From positions 18,036-82,035 of the forward strand of contig CAWBCI010000004.1 in assembly GCA_963787195.1 (NCBI GenBank): a DNA stretch of 64,000 nt, written 5' to 3'. The translations under genes and the position numbers were made by a program. The first letter of the stretch is position 1. Each line of letters opens with the position of its first letter. Below, piece after piece: positions 9,039 to 17,628 of the stretch. A model generated the notes under the pieces. That model made no database searches. It was not told where the DNA came from and saw only the letters and a program-made list of their open reading frames with translations. Origin of the DNA: CAWBCI01 sp963787195 (GTDB taxonomy: Bacteria; Bacteroidota; Bacteroidia; Bacteroidales; JAGOPY01).

Positions 9039-11525
9039 TTATTCGTGAAAATATACTCTCTTAACTCTCTTTGAAATACTGGTCAGGACCTCATAGGGAA
9101 TGGTATCCATTTCTTTTGCCAGGTCTTCAATCAGCCGGTCCTGGCCGAAAATCAGAACTTCATCCCCTTCTTCTGCCTTTATCTCACTAATATCTGCCAT
9201 GCAAACATCCATACAGACATTACCTACGATAGGGGCAAGCTTTCCATTGATCCAAAGATGCCCTTTCCCATTGCTGAGCTTTCTGCTGAGTCCATCAGCA
9301 TAACCGATGGGGATAATGGCAATCTTCATAGGATGATCTACCAGGTAGTTCCGTTCATACCCTATTGATTCACCGGGAGCTATGTTCTTTATCTGGGAGA
9401 TCGTTGAACGTAGCTTGCTGACAATCTCCAGCTTATCGCGGTCAAATTCTATCGAAGGCACCCCATAGAGACTGATACCGAGCCTCACCATATCGAATTG
9501 TGCGAAGGAATGCCTGCTGATGCCGGCAGAATTCAAAATATGCATCAAAACTTTATGTCCTGCGGCTTCCTTAATTTTCCCGGCCATACTTTCATACAGA
9601 CTTATCTGCTGGTGTGTAAAATCATCGTGGATTGCCATGTCGGCTGCCGCTAAATGCGAAAAGACCGATTGCACATAGATCATGGAGTTTTTCTTCAGCA
9701 AATCGATCAGTGGCTCAATGTCTTCCTCCATAAATCCCAGACGGTGCATACCTGTGTCAAGTTTGATATGCACTTTAACTGGTTTATCTTTTGGGAGGAT
9801 ATGTTTTTTTATAGCTTTTTCAAGAAGGCCCAGCATACGGAAGCTATATATTTCCGGTTCAAGGTTATGCTGGATGATAGCATCCAGGCTCTGTTCATCG
9901 GTATTCATCACCATGATGGGAAGAGCTATACCCGATTTCCGGAGTTCAACCCCTTCGTCGGCATAAGCAACTGCCAGATAATCTACCCTATGGAACTGCA
10001 AAGCATTCGCAATCTCATAACTCCCTATCCCATATGAAAATGCCTTCACCATTGCCATCAACTTGGTGGAAGGATGAATGCGGGTCCGGAAGTAGTTCAG
10101 GTTATGAACCAATGCGTTCAGGTTGATTTCCATTACTGTTTCATGAGTTTTCTGTTGCAGGGCATTGCTGATCTGCTCGAATTCAAAGATTCGGGCCCCT
10201 TTCAGCAGTATGACCTCATTGCTGAAAGAAGTGAAAGAAAACTTTTTAATGAAATCCTCAGTTCCAGGATAGAAGGTCTTTTCCAGGTTGAACCTCTCAG
10301 CCTGCCGCGCAATAGCCGGTCCAATCCCGATCAGCCGGTCAATTTCCTTGGTTTGTAATATCTCTGCAATCCGGCTGTAAAGTTCTTCCTCATCCTTGCC
10401 ACTCTGCAATATGTCAGAAAGTATTACCGTCTTATGCCGGTGATTGGCCTGTTGCTTCAAAAAGTCAATGGCAATACTCAGGGAATTTATATCAGAATTA
10501 TAAGTATCGTTGATGATGGTGCAATGATTGATCCCGTCTTTCAGTTCCAGGCGCATGGCAACATGGGTCAGTTTTTCGAAGCGGGGGGCAATCTCATCGG
10601 ATTTATAGCCCATATGCAACATAGTTGCCCAGCAATGAATGGCATTTTCAATGGATGCATCATCACTAAAGGGGATATTGATTTGAATGTCCTCTTCCCT
10701 GAACCGGGCCCGGATCATAGTACTGTTGTTCTGATTTTTTTGAGTTTCCGTGATATAGAGATCGGAGGCCTGTTTACGGCTCCAGGTGAAAGTTTTTATG
10801 GTCTTCAGGATGCCGGAGCGGATGATGATCTCCATAACTTCCGAATGGTCCATGCAATAAATCAGGGTGTCGACCTTGGTAAAGAGTTTGAGCTTTTCCC
10901 CAACTTTTTGATGCTGATTGATGAAATTTTCACTGTGGGCCTCCCCTATATTTGTGAAAATGCCGATTGCGGGTTTGATAATAGCCTGCAGCCTGTCCAT
11001 TTCATCCGGTTCGGAAATACCTGCCTCGAAAATGGCAATTTCATTATGGGGGTCCATCTGCCAGACCGACAATGGCACCCCGATCTGGGAATTATAAGAT
11101 TTGGGACTGCGTATTGTCACACGGTCCTTTCCAATAAGCTGGTAAAGCCATTCCTTGACTATAGTTTTTCCATTGCTGCCCGTGATACCGATGACAGGTA
11201 TGTCGAATTTTTCACGGTGGGCCTTTGCAAGCATTTGCAAAGCTTTTAAAGTATCTTTTACCAGGATAAAATTAGCTTCAGGATAATTCTCAGGCTCAGA
11301 AGGCAGGGTGGACACGACAAAATTTCTGACCCCTTTTGTATAAAGGTCCCCTATATATTGATGGCCGTCGTTCCTTTTGCTTTGCAGAGCAAAAAATAGG
11401 GCATGCTCAGCTGATATCAGCTTTCGGCTATCAATGAGAAGGTCTCTGATTGTAGCTTCATGAAGCTTTTCTACCGGAAGATCAGCTTTCAGTATTTTTA
11501 ATATTTCCTTGACAGGATATTCCAT
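9039..11525 (-). CDS. murF-alr: Bifunctional UDP-MurNAc-tripeptide:D-Ala-D-Ala ligase / alanine racemase
   Basis: 828 residues, a fusion common in Bacteroidota. The first half is a Mur ligase with the ATP-binding GITGSNGKT (Lys120) and NDTYNSDINS, the counterpart of the NDTYNANP motif. The second half (from about residue 460) is a fold-III PLP alanine racemase with the cofactor lysine in MVKAFSYG (Lys494) and downstream RLGISLYG, GYERNYL and GNVCMDVCM. It would both make D-alanine and add D-Ala-D-Ala to the peptidoglycan precursor in the cytosol. A long frame antisense to the MurF half (10434-11249) is a shadow and is not annotated. Confidence 0.96.
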   Translation of the reverse strand: MEYPVKEILKILKADLPVEKLHEATIRDLLIDSRKLISAEHALFFALQSKRNDGHQYIGDLYTKGVRNFVVSTLPSEPENYPEANFILVKDTLKALQMLAKAHREKFDIPVIGITGSNGKTIVKEWLYQLIGKDRVTIRSPKSYNSQIGVPLSVWQMDPHNEIAIFEAGISEPDEMDRLQAIIKPAIGIFTNIGEAHSENFINQHQKVGEKLKLFTKVDTLIYCMDHSEVMEIIIRSGILKTIKTFTWSRKQASDLYITETQKNQNNSTMIRARFREEDIQINIPFSDDASIENAIHCWATMLHMGYKSDEIAPRFEKLTHVAMRLELKDGINHCTIINDTYNSDINSLSIAIDFLKQQANHRHKTVILSDILQSGKDEEELYSRIAEILQTKEIDRLIGIGPAIARQAERFNLEKTFYPGTEDFIKKFSFTSFSNEVILLKGARIFEFEQISNALQQKTHETVMEINLNALVHNLNYFRTRIHPSTKLMAMVKAFSYGIGSYEIANALQFHRVDYLAVAYADEGVELRKSGIALPIMVMNTDEQSLDAIIQHNLEPEIYSFRMLGLLEKAIKKHILPKDKPVKVHIKLDTGMHRLGFMEEDIEPLIDLLKKNSMIYVQSVFSHLAAADMAIHDDFTHQQISLYESMAGKIKEAAGHKVLMHILNSAGISRHSFAQFDMVRLGISLYGVPSIEFDRDKLEIVSKLRSTISQIKNIAPGESIGYERNYLVDHPMKIAIIPIGYADGLSRKLSNGKGHLWINGKLAPIVGNVCMDVCMADISEIKAEEGDEVLIFGQDRLIEDLAKEMDTIPYEVLTSISKRVKRVYFHE

Positions 11526-11540
11526 AAAATTGTAGCGATG

Positions 11541-12710
11541 TTAGATCGAAGTTGCAGGATCTACCAGCAGATTATCAGGATCTTCCTCGTGGGATCCCGG
11601 AATTTCTTTTTCTATGACTGCATCCGAGCTGGTTTCGATTTCCTTCAGGTAATTCTGAAGCGGATTACTCTGCAATTCTTCAAATTCCAGTCGGTTTTTC
11701 AGGATGTCTACCGCAAGGTACACGGCTTCCCGGAATGAATCAGGGGAAGCTTCATTCTTGCCGGCAATATCATAGGCCGTCCCATGGGCCGGAGAAGTCC
11801 TTACATAAGGTAATCCTGCTGTGAAGTTAACTCCCCTGTCAAACGAAAAGGCCTTGAAAGGGATCATGCCCTGGTCATGGTACATGGCAAGAATGCCGTC
11901 AAATTTAAGGTAGGCTTCTGATCCGAAAAATCCGTCGGCAGGATAAGGGCCAAAAACCATAAAATTATGTTCCTTGGCTTTTTCAACTGCGGGTATGATA
12001 ATCTCCAGCTCTTCTTTCCCCAATAAACCGGCATCGCCCGCATGCGGGTTTAATCCCAATAGAGCGATCTTTGGCTTTCGGATTGCAAAATCCTTTACCA
12101 GGCTGTTATGCATGATTTCGATCTTTTTCAGGATGAGCCCGATACTCAGGGCCTCCGGAACCTCCTTCAATGGAATGTGCCCGGTAATTACTCCCACCCT
12201 GAATTTTTCGAAAACCATCAGCATCAGGTAATCTTTTACATTAAACTTATTGGCGAAATATTCAGTATGTCCCGGAAAATTGAAATGTGCCGACTGTATA
12301 TTCTTTTTATTGATAGGGGCCGTGACCACCACATCAATATGATTGTTGAGCAGGTCCTCAACGGCAGCCTCCAGGGCAAGGTAAGCCAGGGTTCCCGCGA
12401 CCTCGGTCGATTTCCCCAAATCTATCTTAACCTCCTCCTGAGTTATATTCACGATGTTGGCTCTTTTGGGAACGGCCAGGGAAGCATTTTTAACCGGGTT
12501 GAAATTGAATTCATTTATATTCAATGTCTTCCTGTGATAGGAAGCTACTTTGGAACAACCGTAAACAATGGGAGTGATGTCTTCCATGATGCGCTGATCC
12601 AGAAAAGTCTTCATAATTACTTCATAGCTGATGCCATTCAGGTCACCATGTGTAATTCCCACTCTGACCTTGTGTCCTTCAGCCTGTAGTTTTTCTGTTG
12701 CGTTTATCAT
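11541..12710 (-). CDS. pdxA: 4-hydroxythreonine-4-phosphate dehydrogenase
   Basis: NAD-dependent enzyme of pyridoxal phosphate synthesis. Metal and substrate motifs of PdxA are present: GITHGDLNGISYEV near the start, FPGHTEYFA, GLNPHAGDAG and the long MYHDQGMIPFKAFSFDRGVNF with SPAHGTAYDIAG. It carries an extra acidic tail of about 40 residues (EIETSSDAVIEKEIPG and beyond). An upstream ATG at 12728 would add six residues, but a TAnnTTTG box covers that codon (12726-12733), so I take 12710 as the start. It lies just upstream of murF-alr, whose racemase half needs the PLP cofactor. Confidence 0.93.
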   Translation of the reverse strand: MINATEKLQAEGHKVRVGITHGDLNGISYEVIMKTFLDQRIMEDITPIVYGCSKVASYHRKTLNINEFNFNPVKNASLAVPKRANIVNITQEEVKIDLGKSTEVAGTLAYLALEAAVEDLLNNHIDVVVTAPINKKNIQSAHFNFPGHTEYFANKFNVKDYLMLMVFEKFRVGVITGHIPLKEVPEALSIGLILKKIEIMHNSLVKDFAIRKPKIALLGLNPHAGDAGLLGKEELEIIIPAVEKAKEHNFMVFGPYPADGFFGSEAYLKFDGILAMYHDQGMIPFKAFSFDRGVNFTAGLPYVRTSPAHGTAYDIAGKNEASPDSFREAVYLAVDILKNRLEFEELQSNPLQNYLKEIETSSDAVIEKEIPGSHEEDPDNLLVDPATSI

Positions 12711-12725
12711 AAAATAATATTTGGG

Positions 12726-12733
12726 CAAAGATA
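12726..12733 (-). promoter_or_regulatory. Bacteroidota -7 promoter box upstream of pdxA
   Basis: TATCTTTG on the minus strand, an exact TAnnTTTG match about 16 bases upstream of the pdxA start at 12710. It overlaps the alternative ATG at 12728 and therefore argues against that start. Confidence 0.5.
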
Positions 12734-12817
12734 ATTTTTATTTAGCTAAGTGCAGGTCTCATAATTGTGATTCATTTACCCTGCTAAAGCCTTTCCGGGC
12801 TGGCTGGAGGGGCTGAA

Positions 12818-14251
12818 TTATCTGATAGATTTTTTCTTCAGAAAGTTGTATAACAAACGCACACCCGTGCCTGTTCCACCGGCAGTGCGGTAGCTGTCTT
12901 TCTTATCAAGGAATGCAGGACCGGCAATATCCAGGTGGATAAAGGGGTAATCCGTAAAATGCGCCAGGAATTTTCCGGCAGTGATCATACCTGCATCTGT
13001 TCCGCCTATATTCTTTATATCCGCGACTTCCGATTTAATGAGATCGCCATATTCATCCCAGAACGGGAAGCTTGCCAGGCGTTCATAAACTTCCAGGCCA
13101 CTCTCCTGCAAATCCTCCAGGTATTCCGGAGCCTTATTTTCCATGGCCACGATCCCGTATTTTCCGATGGCCCGGCTGGCAGCCCCTGTCAGAGTTGCTG
13201 AATTAATGACCAGCCCGGGTTTGTATTTTTTTGCGTATGCGAGTGCATCTGCCAGTATCATCCGGCCTTCAGCATCTGTATTCAGGACCTCTACATTTGT
13301 TCCGTCATACATATGGATCACATCTCCCGGGGCATAGGCATTGCCGTCAGGACGATTGTCGGTGGAAGGAATAAGCGCGATCACATGGACAGGTAGCTTT
13401 GCCTTTGCCACTGCACAAATAGTGGAGCCCATCATAGCAGCGCCCGCCATATCGCATTTCATGTCTTCCATATAGTTCCCGGTTTTTATGTTCAGACCGC
13501 CCGTATCGAATACAACTCCTTTTCCCACCAGGACTATCGGGGCCTTGTTCAGCGCTTTTGCAGGTTTCCATTCCATAATTGTAAAGGTAGGGGGATCAAG
13601 ACTACCCTTATTTACAGCCAGTAATCCTCCCATCTTAAGACTTTCTATCTTTTGTTTGTTCAGGACTTCAACCTTCACACCGGCTTCTTTTCCCATTCTG
13701 CTGAGTTCCTGTGAAAGCCTTTCTGCGTTCAGATATGAAACCGGCTCATTGACCAGGGTACGGCAGGCATAAACGGCTTCTACCAGTATATTCATTTCAG
13801 CAAATTGTTCTTCGCTTACATTTTCAGAAACTATGCCGATAGTCTGAAGTGAATTTTCCTTTTCCTTTTTATCGCTTTTATATTTCAGGAACTGGTAGTT
13901 GCCGAGTGACATGCCTTCAGCCAGAGCAATGGCTTCGGCCCCATAGCCTTCAATATCCTTAATCAGGGCACTGCTGATTTTCAGTTCATTCAGCCTGGAG
14001 CTAATAGCATCGCCGGCTTTACGACAAGCTTCCAATCGTTTGGATGCATACTTTTCATCTTTTATCCGGTATATAAACACCCAGCTTCCCAAACGGTCAA
14101 TGGCTACTATCTCTTTCTTCACATCTTCGAAAAGCTGTAAAGTGTATTTCAATTCCGGGGCGCTGAGATGCTCTTTGCCAAGACTTTTCAAATCACTTAT
14201 CAGATATATCGTGCTTTGCTTATCACTTGATTTATCGACTTTTGTTGTCAT
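12818..14251 (-). CDS. pepA: Leucyl aminopeptidase, M17 family
   Basis: 477 residues with a two-metal M17 catalytic domain: VGKGVVFDTGGLNIK, MKCDMAGAAMM and NTDAEGRMILADAL carry the conserved Lys, Asp, Glu and Arg. It removes N-terminal residues from peptides in the cytosol. The N-terminal macro-like domain is divergent, as is common. The gene stands alone with its own promoter box, and upstream of it lies the terminator of the two-component region, so it is probably transcribed separately. Confidence 0.94.
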   Translation of the reverse strand: MTTKVDKSSDKQSTIYLISDLKSLGKEHLSAPELKYTLQLFEDVKKEIVAIDRLGSWVFIYRIKDEKYASKRLEACRKAGDAISSRLNELKISSALIKDIEGYGAEAIALAEGMSLGNYQFLKYKSDKKEKENSLQTIGIVSENVSEEQFAEMNILVEAVYACRTLVNEPVSYLNAERLSQELSRMGKEAGVKVEVLNKQKIESLKMGGLLAVNKGSLDPPTFTIMEWKPAKALNKAPIVLVGKGVVFDTGGLNIKTGNYMEDMKCDMAGAAMMGSTICAVAKAKLPVHVIALIPSTDNRPDGNAYAPGDVIHMYDGTNVEVLNTDAEGRMILADALAYAKKYKPGLVINSATLTGAASRAIGKYGIVAMENKAPEYLEDLQESGLEVYERLASFPFWDEYGDLIKSEVADIKNIGGTDAGMITAGKFLAHFTDYPFIHLDIAGPAFLDKKDSYRTAGGTGTGVRLLYNFLKKKSIR

Positions 14252-14289
14252 ATGTGGATGGTTTTGTAGATTGATTTTTAGAAAGATGA

Positions 14290-14297
14290 CAAAGGTA
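14290..14297 (-). promoter_or_regulatory. Bacteroidota -7 promoter box upstream of pepA
   Basis: TACCTTTG on the minus strand, an exact TAnnTTTG match about 39 bases upstream of the pepA ATG. Confidence 0.5.
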
Positions 14298-14374
14298 GCA
14301 AAGAATTCCCTATGAGGGAAAAGCAGGAGATCATCCTCACAAAATCTTATACCCTTGATAAAAACCGCCCATAT

Positions 14375-14409
14375 AAAAAGTCCCGTATCTGATTTTCAGG
14401 ATACGGGAC
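14375..14409 (-). terminator. Intrinsic terminator downstream of the PepSY-like lipoprotein gene
   Basis: Read on the minus strand: a 10-bp perfect stem GTCCCGTATC/GATACGGGAC with a 10-base loop, followed by TTTTTATAT. It lies 42 bases after the stop at 14451 and separates the two-component region from pepA. Confidence 0.8.
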
Positions 14410-14450
14410 CAGTGATTTAGTATAAGTTTCAGAAGGAAAAATAAAGAAAA

Positions 14451-14912
14451 TCAATCTTTATCCTCTTCATCTTCTCCATTTTTAAGGATTTGTTTTTTAA
14501 GGATCTTACCATTGGCATCTATAAGTATTTCCAACTTTTCATGTCCTTTTGAAAGGTCTAATTCGTAAGCATTTAAATCAATCGTTTCGACAGACGACAG
14601 ATCTTTGATTTTATAAGCTGGGAATTCCGATTCCAGGGTCTTCTTTATACTTGCAGGAAGATCTGATTTACTAAGAGTAATTTCTGTTTCCAGCCATTTT
14701 CCGTTATTATCAAAATTGGCCGACATAGATTTACCATCCATTTTAAATTCAGCTTCCCATTCATTTTTATTTTCCTGGTCCCATGTAACAGCCGTGGTAG
14801 TCGGAAATTTTTGAATAAATGCTTTCTTAACAGCCTCCGGAGCTTTTTTCTGGCCGCAGGCGCTAAAACTGGTCGCCGCCACAACCAGCATGATCAAAAT
14901 TAAATTTTTCAT
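14451..14912 (-). CDS. PepSY-like lipoprotein (BLIP-like, DUF2874-type)
   Basis: 153 residues. The signal peptide ends in the lipobox FSAC (Cys19). It is followed by two PepSY-like repeats: the first around VKKAFIQKFPTTTAVTWDQE and the second around IKKTLESEFPAYKIKDLS. The tail is acidic (NGEDEEDKD). Such proteins are exported, small, and frequently sit beside histidine kinase pairs in Bacteroidota; their function is not established. It follows the kinase at 14982 by 69 bases, has its own possible -7 box (TAAATTTG, 14947-14954 on the minus strand) and is followed by a clear terminator. A sensor-accessory or regulated-target role is inference. Confidence 0.75.
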   Translation of the reverse strand: MKNLILIMLVVAATSFSACGQKKAPEAVKKAFIQKFPTTTAVTWDQENKNEWEAEFKMDGKSMSANFDNNGKWLETEITLSKSDLPASIKKTLESEFPAYKIKDLSSVETIDLNAYELDLSKGHEKLEILIDANGKILKKQILKNGEDEEDKD

Positions 14913-14946
14913 AGTTATGTATTAGGTTTTTCAATGTTAATAATAT

Positions 14947-14954
14947 CAAATTTA
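14947..14954 (-). promoter_or_regulatory. Possible -7 promoter box for the PepSY-like lipoprotein
   Basis: TAAATTTG on the minus strand, matching TAnnTTTG about 34 bases upstream of the ATG. It sits in the short gap after the kinase gene, so it could give separate expression. Confidence 0.35.
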
Positions 14955-14981
14955 AGAGATGATTCTAAAGATATTTTGAAG

Positions 14982-16226
14982 TCAGAAATTCAGCTCTATC
15001 TGATGCATATCCTGATCCATCGTATAATTGATTTCCCAGCCATATACATCACATATTTTTTTAACAATGGAAAGGCCGAGTCCCAGAGATTCTGAGGATG
15101 TATCCGCCTTAGTAAAACGTTTGAAAAGCTCTTCCGGTTCAATACCCAGCCCGGGTCCGGTGTTGGATATAATAAGTTTATATTCCGATGTGACTATCCT
15201 GATGAGGCCGTTTTCAATATTATGCCTGATGGCATTGCTCAGGAGATTACTTACCAGTATGCCCGCCAGAACCGGGTCGGCATTTATTTTTAAAGGCTGA
15301 AGATCCCTGAAGAGCTGTATATTTTTATTTTGGATGAAATCTTCCATTTCAGAAAGTTCTTCACGAATAAGATTAGACATATCAAGAAGACGGTTTCCGG
15401 TGAATTGATGATTTTCAATCCGGGTCAGGAGCAAGAGCCCCTGGTTTAAGCGGGAAAGGCGTCTGATGGCACCCTGGGCCGACTCTAGCTGCCGGGCCAG
15501 TTCGGGATCTGACTGAGCACGCTGAGCCATCAGATCCAGCTTCGACTGGAGTATTGCCAGAGGTGTCTGTATTTCATGGGAAGCATTTTCAGTGAATTTT
15601 TTCAATGACTGATAATCTGATCTGGCTTTAGCCGAGAGTTTCTCTAAAACCAGGTTCAATTCCTGGAATTCCGAAATATTCGATTTTTCAAATTGCAATT
15701 CCTGATCTCCTTCCAGTGAAAAAAACTTCATCATCTCAAGGTCCTGATAAAAGGGTTTCCATATTTGTCTGGCTATACGCCTGTTTACATAAAACAACAA
15801 AGCGAATAACAGGATCAACAGGACACCCGAGCTTAGCCCCAGGGCAAGTAGAAGATCCTGAACTTCGAGTAAAGTACTTCTGACTATGATCCTGTATGTG
15901 GTTCCATTAATGGTTTCGATGCTGGTGAGCTGCCTGAAGCTTTCGGTCTCCCCTTCATTCGGGTCATATATGCTTGTGTCTTTTAGTTCTTCATAATGTT
16001 TTGGCTGAAATGGAATAATTTCAATTTGTATGAGTGGAGGAAATGAAGGCATCTCCTGACTTCGGCTCAATTGTTTGATAATGCGTGTTTTATTTGCGCT
16101 AAGCTTTTCATTCAAATCCTCGTTTATCAGTCCGGATAATATGAAATAGAAAATAAACCCGGCTATGATAAAGACGATAGGATAAATCCATAAATAGGCC
16201 CGGCTGGTTTTTTGCAGAAGCTTCAT
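14982..16226 (-). CDS. Sensor histidine kinase (first module)
   Basis: 414 residues. Membrane helices at about 13-33 and 126-147 bracket a periplasmic sensor segment of about 90 residues. The dimerisation domain has ENASHEIQTPLA with the phosphoacceptor His217. The ATPase domain shows LLSNAIRHN, ISNTGPGLG and GLGLSIVKK. Its start overlaps the regulator stop by 4 bases, so the pair is translationally coupled. It resembles the kinase at 17629 throughout (same helix spacing and same ASHEIQTPL/ATHEIQTPL block), indicating an old duplication. The signal sensed is unknown. Confidence 0.92.
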   Translation of the reverse strand: MKLLQKTSRAYLWIYPIVFIIAGFIFYFILSGLINEDLNEKLSANKTRIIKQLSRSQEMPSFPPLIQIEIIPFQPKHYEELKDTSIYDPNEGETESFRQLTSIETINGTTYRIIVRSTLLEVQDLLLALGLSSGVLLILLFALLFYVNRRIARQIWKPFYQDLEMMKFFSLEGDQELQFEKSNISEFQELNLVLEKLSAKARSDYQSLKKFTENASHEIQTPLAILQSKLDLMAQRAQSDPELARQLESAQGAIRRLSRLNQGLLLLTRIENHQFTGNRLLDMSNLIREELSEMEDFIQNKNIQLFRDLQPLKINADPVLAGILVSNLLSNAIRHNIENGLIRIVTSEYKLIISNTGPGLGIEPEELFKRFTKADTSSESLGLGLSIVKKICDVYGWEINYTMDQDMHQIELNF

Positions 16227-16900
16227 TCTTCCTGGAATTTATATCCTAGTCCGTAAACCGATTGAAGGTAATTATTCCCGCCGGCATCTTCAATTTTCCG
16301 GCGCAGGTTCCGGATATGGGTATAGATGAAATCGAAATTATCCGCCATGTCAGCATTGTCACCCCAGAGATGCTCGGCGATGCTTTCCCTTGTAAGGACC
16401 CTGTTCTGATTCGTAATAAAAAAGACCATCAGTGCAAACTCTTTTTTTGTGAGCTGCAGGATCTTCCCCCTTACCCTGACTTCCCTTGCCTCCGGATCGA
16501 TTTCAATATCTTTAAATTGAATGCTGGTCCTGCCCCGGAATATCTTTCTTCGAAGCAAGGCCCTGATCCTGGAATTTAACTCGGAAAGATGAAAGGGTTT
16601 GGTCAGGTAATCATCAGCACCGAGGTCCAGGCCCTTGAGTTTATCATCCAGCGAATTTCTGGCGGAAATGATCACTATGCCGGTGGTGGGATGTTCTTTC
16701 TTAAGGTCTTCAAGCAGGTCCAATCCATTTCCTCCGGGAAGGCTAAGGTCAAGAAGAACAATATCATAGACATAATCGGCCAGCTTTATCCTTGCATCAA
16801 AATATGTACCCGACACTTCGCATATATAAGATTCCTGCTCCAGGTAGGTTTTTATGGATGCTGATAGTTCAGCCTCGTCTTCAATGATCAGTATCTTCAT
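16223..16900 (-). CDS. OmpR/PhoB-family response regulator (first module)
   Basis: 225 residues. The receiver domain has acidic residues EDE at 7-9, phosphoacceptor Asp51 in LLDLSLPGGNG, and the switch lysine in DDYLTKPF. The C-terminal winged helix has LTKKEFALMVFF, RESIAEHLWG and FIYTHIRNLRRK. It binds DNA and controls transcription once phosphorylated by the overlapping kinase gene. A TATCTTTG promoter box and an inverted repeat lie just upstream, a plausible autoregulatory site. Confidence 0.93.
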   Translation of the reverse strand: MKILIIEDEAELSASIKTYLEQESYICEVSGTYFDARIKLADYVYDIVLLDLSLPGGNGLDLLEDLKKEHPTTGIVIISARNSLDDKLKGLDLGADDYLTKPFHLSELNSRIRALLRRKIFRGRTSIQFKDIEIDPEAREVRVRGKILQLTKKEFALMVFFITNQNRVLTRESIAEHLWGDNADMADNFDFIYTHIRNLRRKIEDAGGNNYLQSVYGLGYKFQEE

Positions 16901-16919
16901 TCATTATTTCTTACACTCA

Positions 16920-16927
16920 CAAAGATA
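16920..16927 (-). promoter_or_regulatory. -7 promoter box of the first two-component module
   Basis: TATCTTTG on the minus strand, an exact TAnnTTTG match about 20 bases upstream of the regulator ATG. Confidence 0.55.
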
Positions 16928-16937
16928 AGCCTGAATT

Positions 16938-16954
16938 CTTCAGAAAATCTGAAG
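16938..16954. promoter_or_regulatory. Inverted repeat upstream of response regulator gene, candidate operator
   Basis: CTTCAGA-AAA-TCTGAAG, a perfect 7-3-7 dyad 10 bases upstream of the -7 box. The half-site AATCTGAAG recurs as AATCTGTAG within the dyad at 17557-17570 ahead of the neighbouring PepSY-like gene, suggesting a regulator site (inference). Confidence 0.35.
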
Positions 16955-16983
16955 TGTTTCCAGACAGCTCAAATGAAAATCAT

Positions 16984-17017
16984 AAAAAAAGCGCTGTATC
17001 TTACGATACAACGCTTT
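16984..17017 (-). terminator. Intrinsic terminator after the His/Met-rich PepSY-like gene
   Basis: On the minus strand a 13-bp stem AAAGCGTTGTATC/GATACAGCGCTTT (one G-U pair) with loop GTAA runs into seven T. It lies 37 bases past the stop at 17055 and divides the second module from the first. Confidence 0.8.
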
Positions 17018-17054
17018 CAGGACTACTTACTGCTAACTACTCATTTCTGCTTTG

Positions 17055-17468
17055 CTACTTTCTATTATTATCGGGTTTTGCGTTCGGAGGTACGTTTGGG
17101 GGATCACTTTGCTTCTTAGCATTTGACACTTTTGACATGTGATTTTGTTGCATATTCCCATGCATCTGATGATTAGAATGCATCATTCCATTCTGACCGG
17201 TTTTCCGCTGGGTCATCCTCATAAATTTTCCATCTTTATCATACATGAGTTTCAACATATCATTGTCTTTCTTTGCAAAGACTTCATATGTCATCATTCC
17301 TTTATTATTGATCCGGAAAGCATTCATTGCGGTATATCCGGCATGTTGCGTCGAAATATTTTGGGTAATTGCAACAGGCAGGTCACTTACTTTAACAGCT
17401 ACCCTGCTTTGAGCATTCACCAGACTGACTCCTAACATAAGAGAAATCATTAATACAATAGTTTTCAT
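17055..17468 (-). CDS. Exported PepSY-like protein with His/Met/Asn-rich tail
   Basis: About 137 residues from the ATG at 17468; an upstream in-frame ATG (17522) would add a charged leader before the signal peptide and is less likely. The signal peptide ends near VSLVNAQ. The middle (AVKVSDLPVAITQNISTQH and YEVFAKKDNDMLKLMYDKDG) has the PepSY-like pattern seen in the lipoprotein at 14451. The last 45 residues are low-complexity, with MMHSNHQMHGNMQQNHM followed by a Pro/Asn/Lys stretch. His/Met clusters of this kind can bind soft metals, but that is a guess. It sits between the two kinase modules with its own promoter box and terminator. Confidence 0.7.
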   Translation of the reverse strand: MKTIVLMISLMLGVSLVNAQSRVAVKVSDLPVAITQNISTQHAGYTAMNAFRINNKGMMTYEVFAKKDNDMLKLMYDKDGKFMRMTQRKTGQNGMMHSNHQMHGNMQQNHMSKVSNAKKQSDPPNVPPNAKPDNNRK

Positions 17469-17531
17469 GACTTTATTATTTAAATTTTTTAATTCTTGTT
17501 GATTTTGAATTTGCATCAGCAATTATGGCGT

Positions 17532-17570
17532 CAAAATTAGAAACCAATTCTGGAGAGAATCTGTAGATTC
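17532..17570 (-). promoter_or_regulatory. Promoter box and dyad upstream of the His/Met-rich PepSY-like gene
   Basis: TAATTTTG on the minus strand (17532-17539) matches TAnnTTTG. A dyad GAATCT-GT-AGATTC (17557-17570) lies 17 bases further upstream, near the -33 position, and shares the AATCTG core with the dyad at 16938-16954. Confidence 0.4.
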
Positions 17571-17628
17571 GGCGGTATTAACAATTATTAACAATTGAGT
17601 GGAAAGGCGAAAAAGTGAATTGTATGTC

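Noticed and set aside
10434..11249. 271-codon open frame antisense to the MurF half
   Set aside because: Fully nested within a clear Mur ligase/racemase gene on the other strand; codon pattern follows the murF reading frame.
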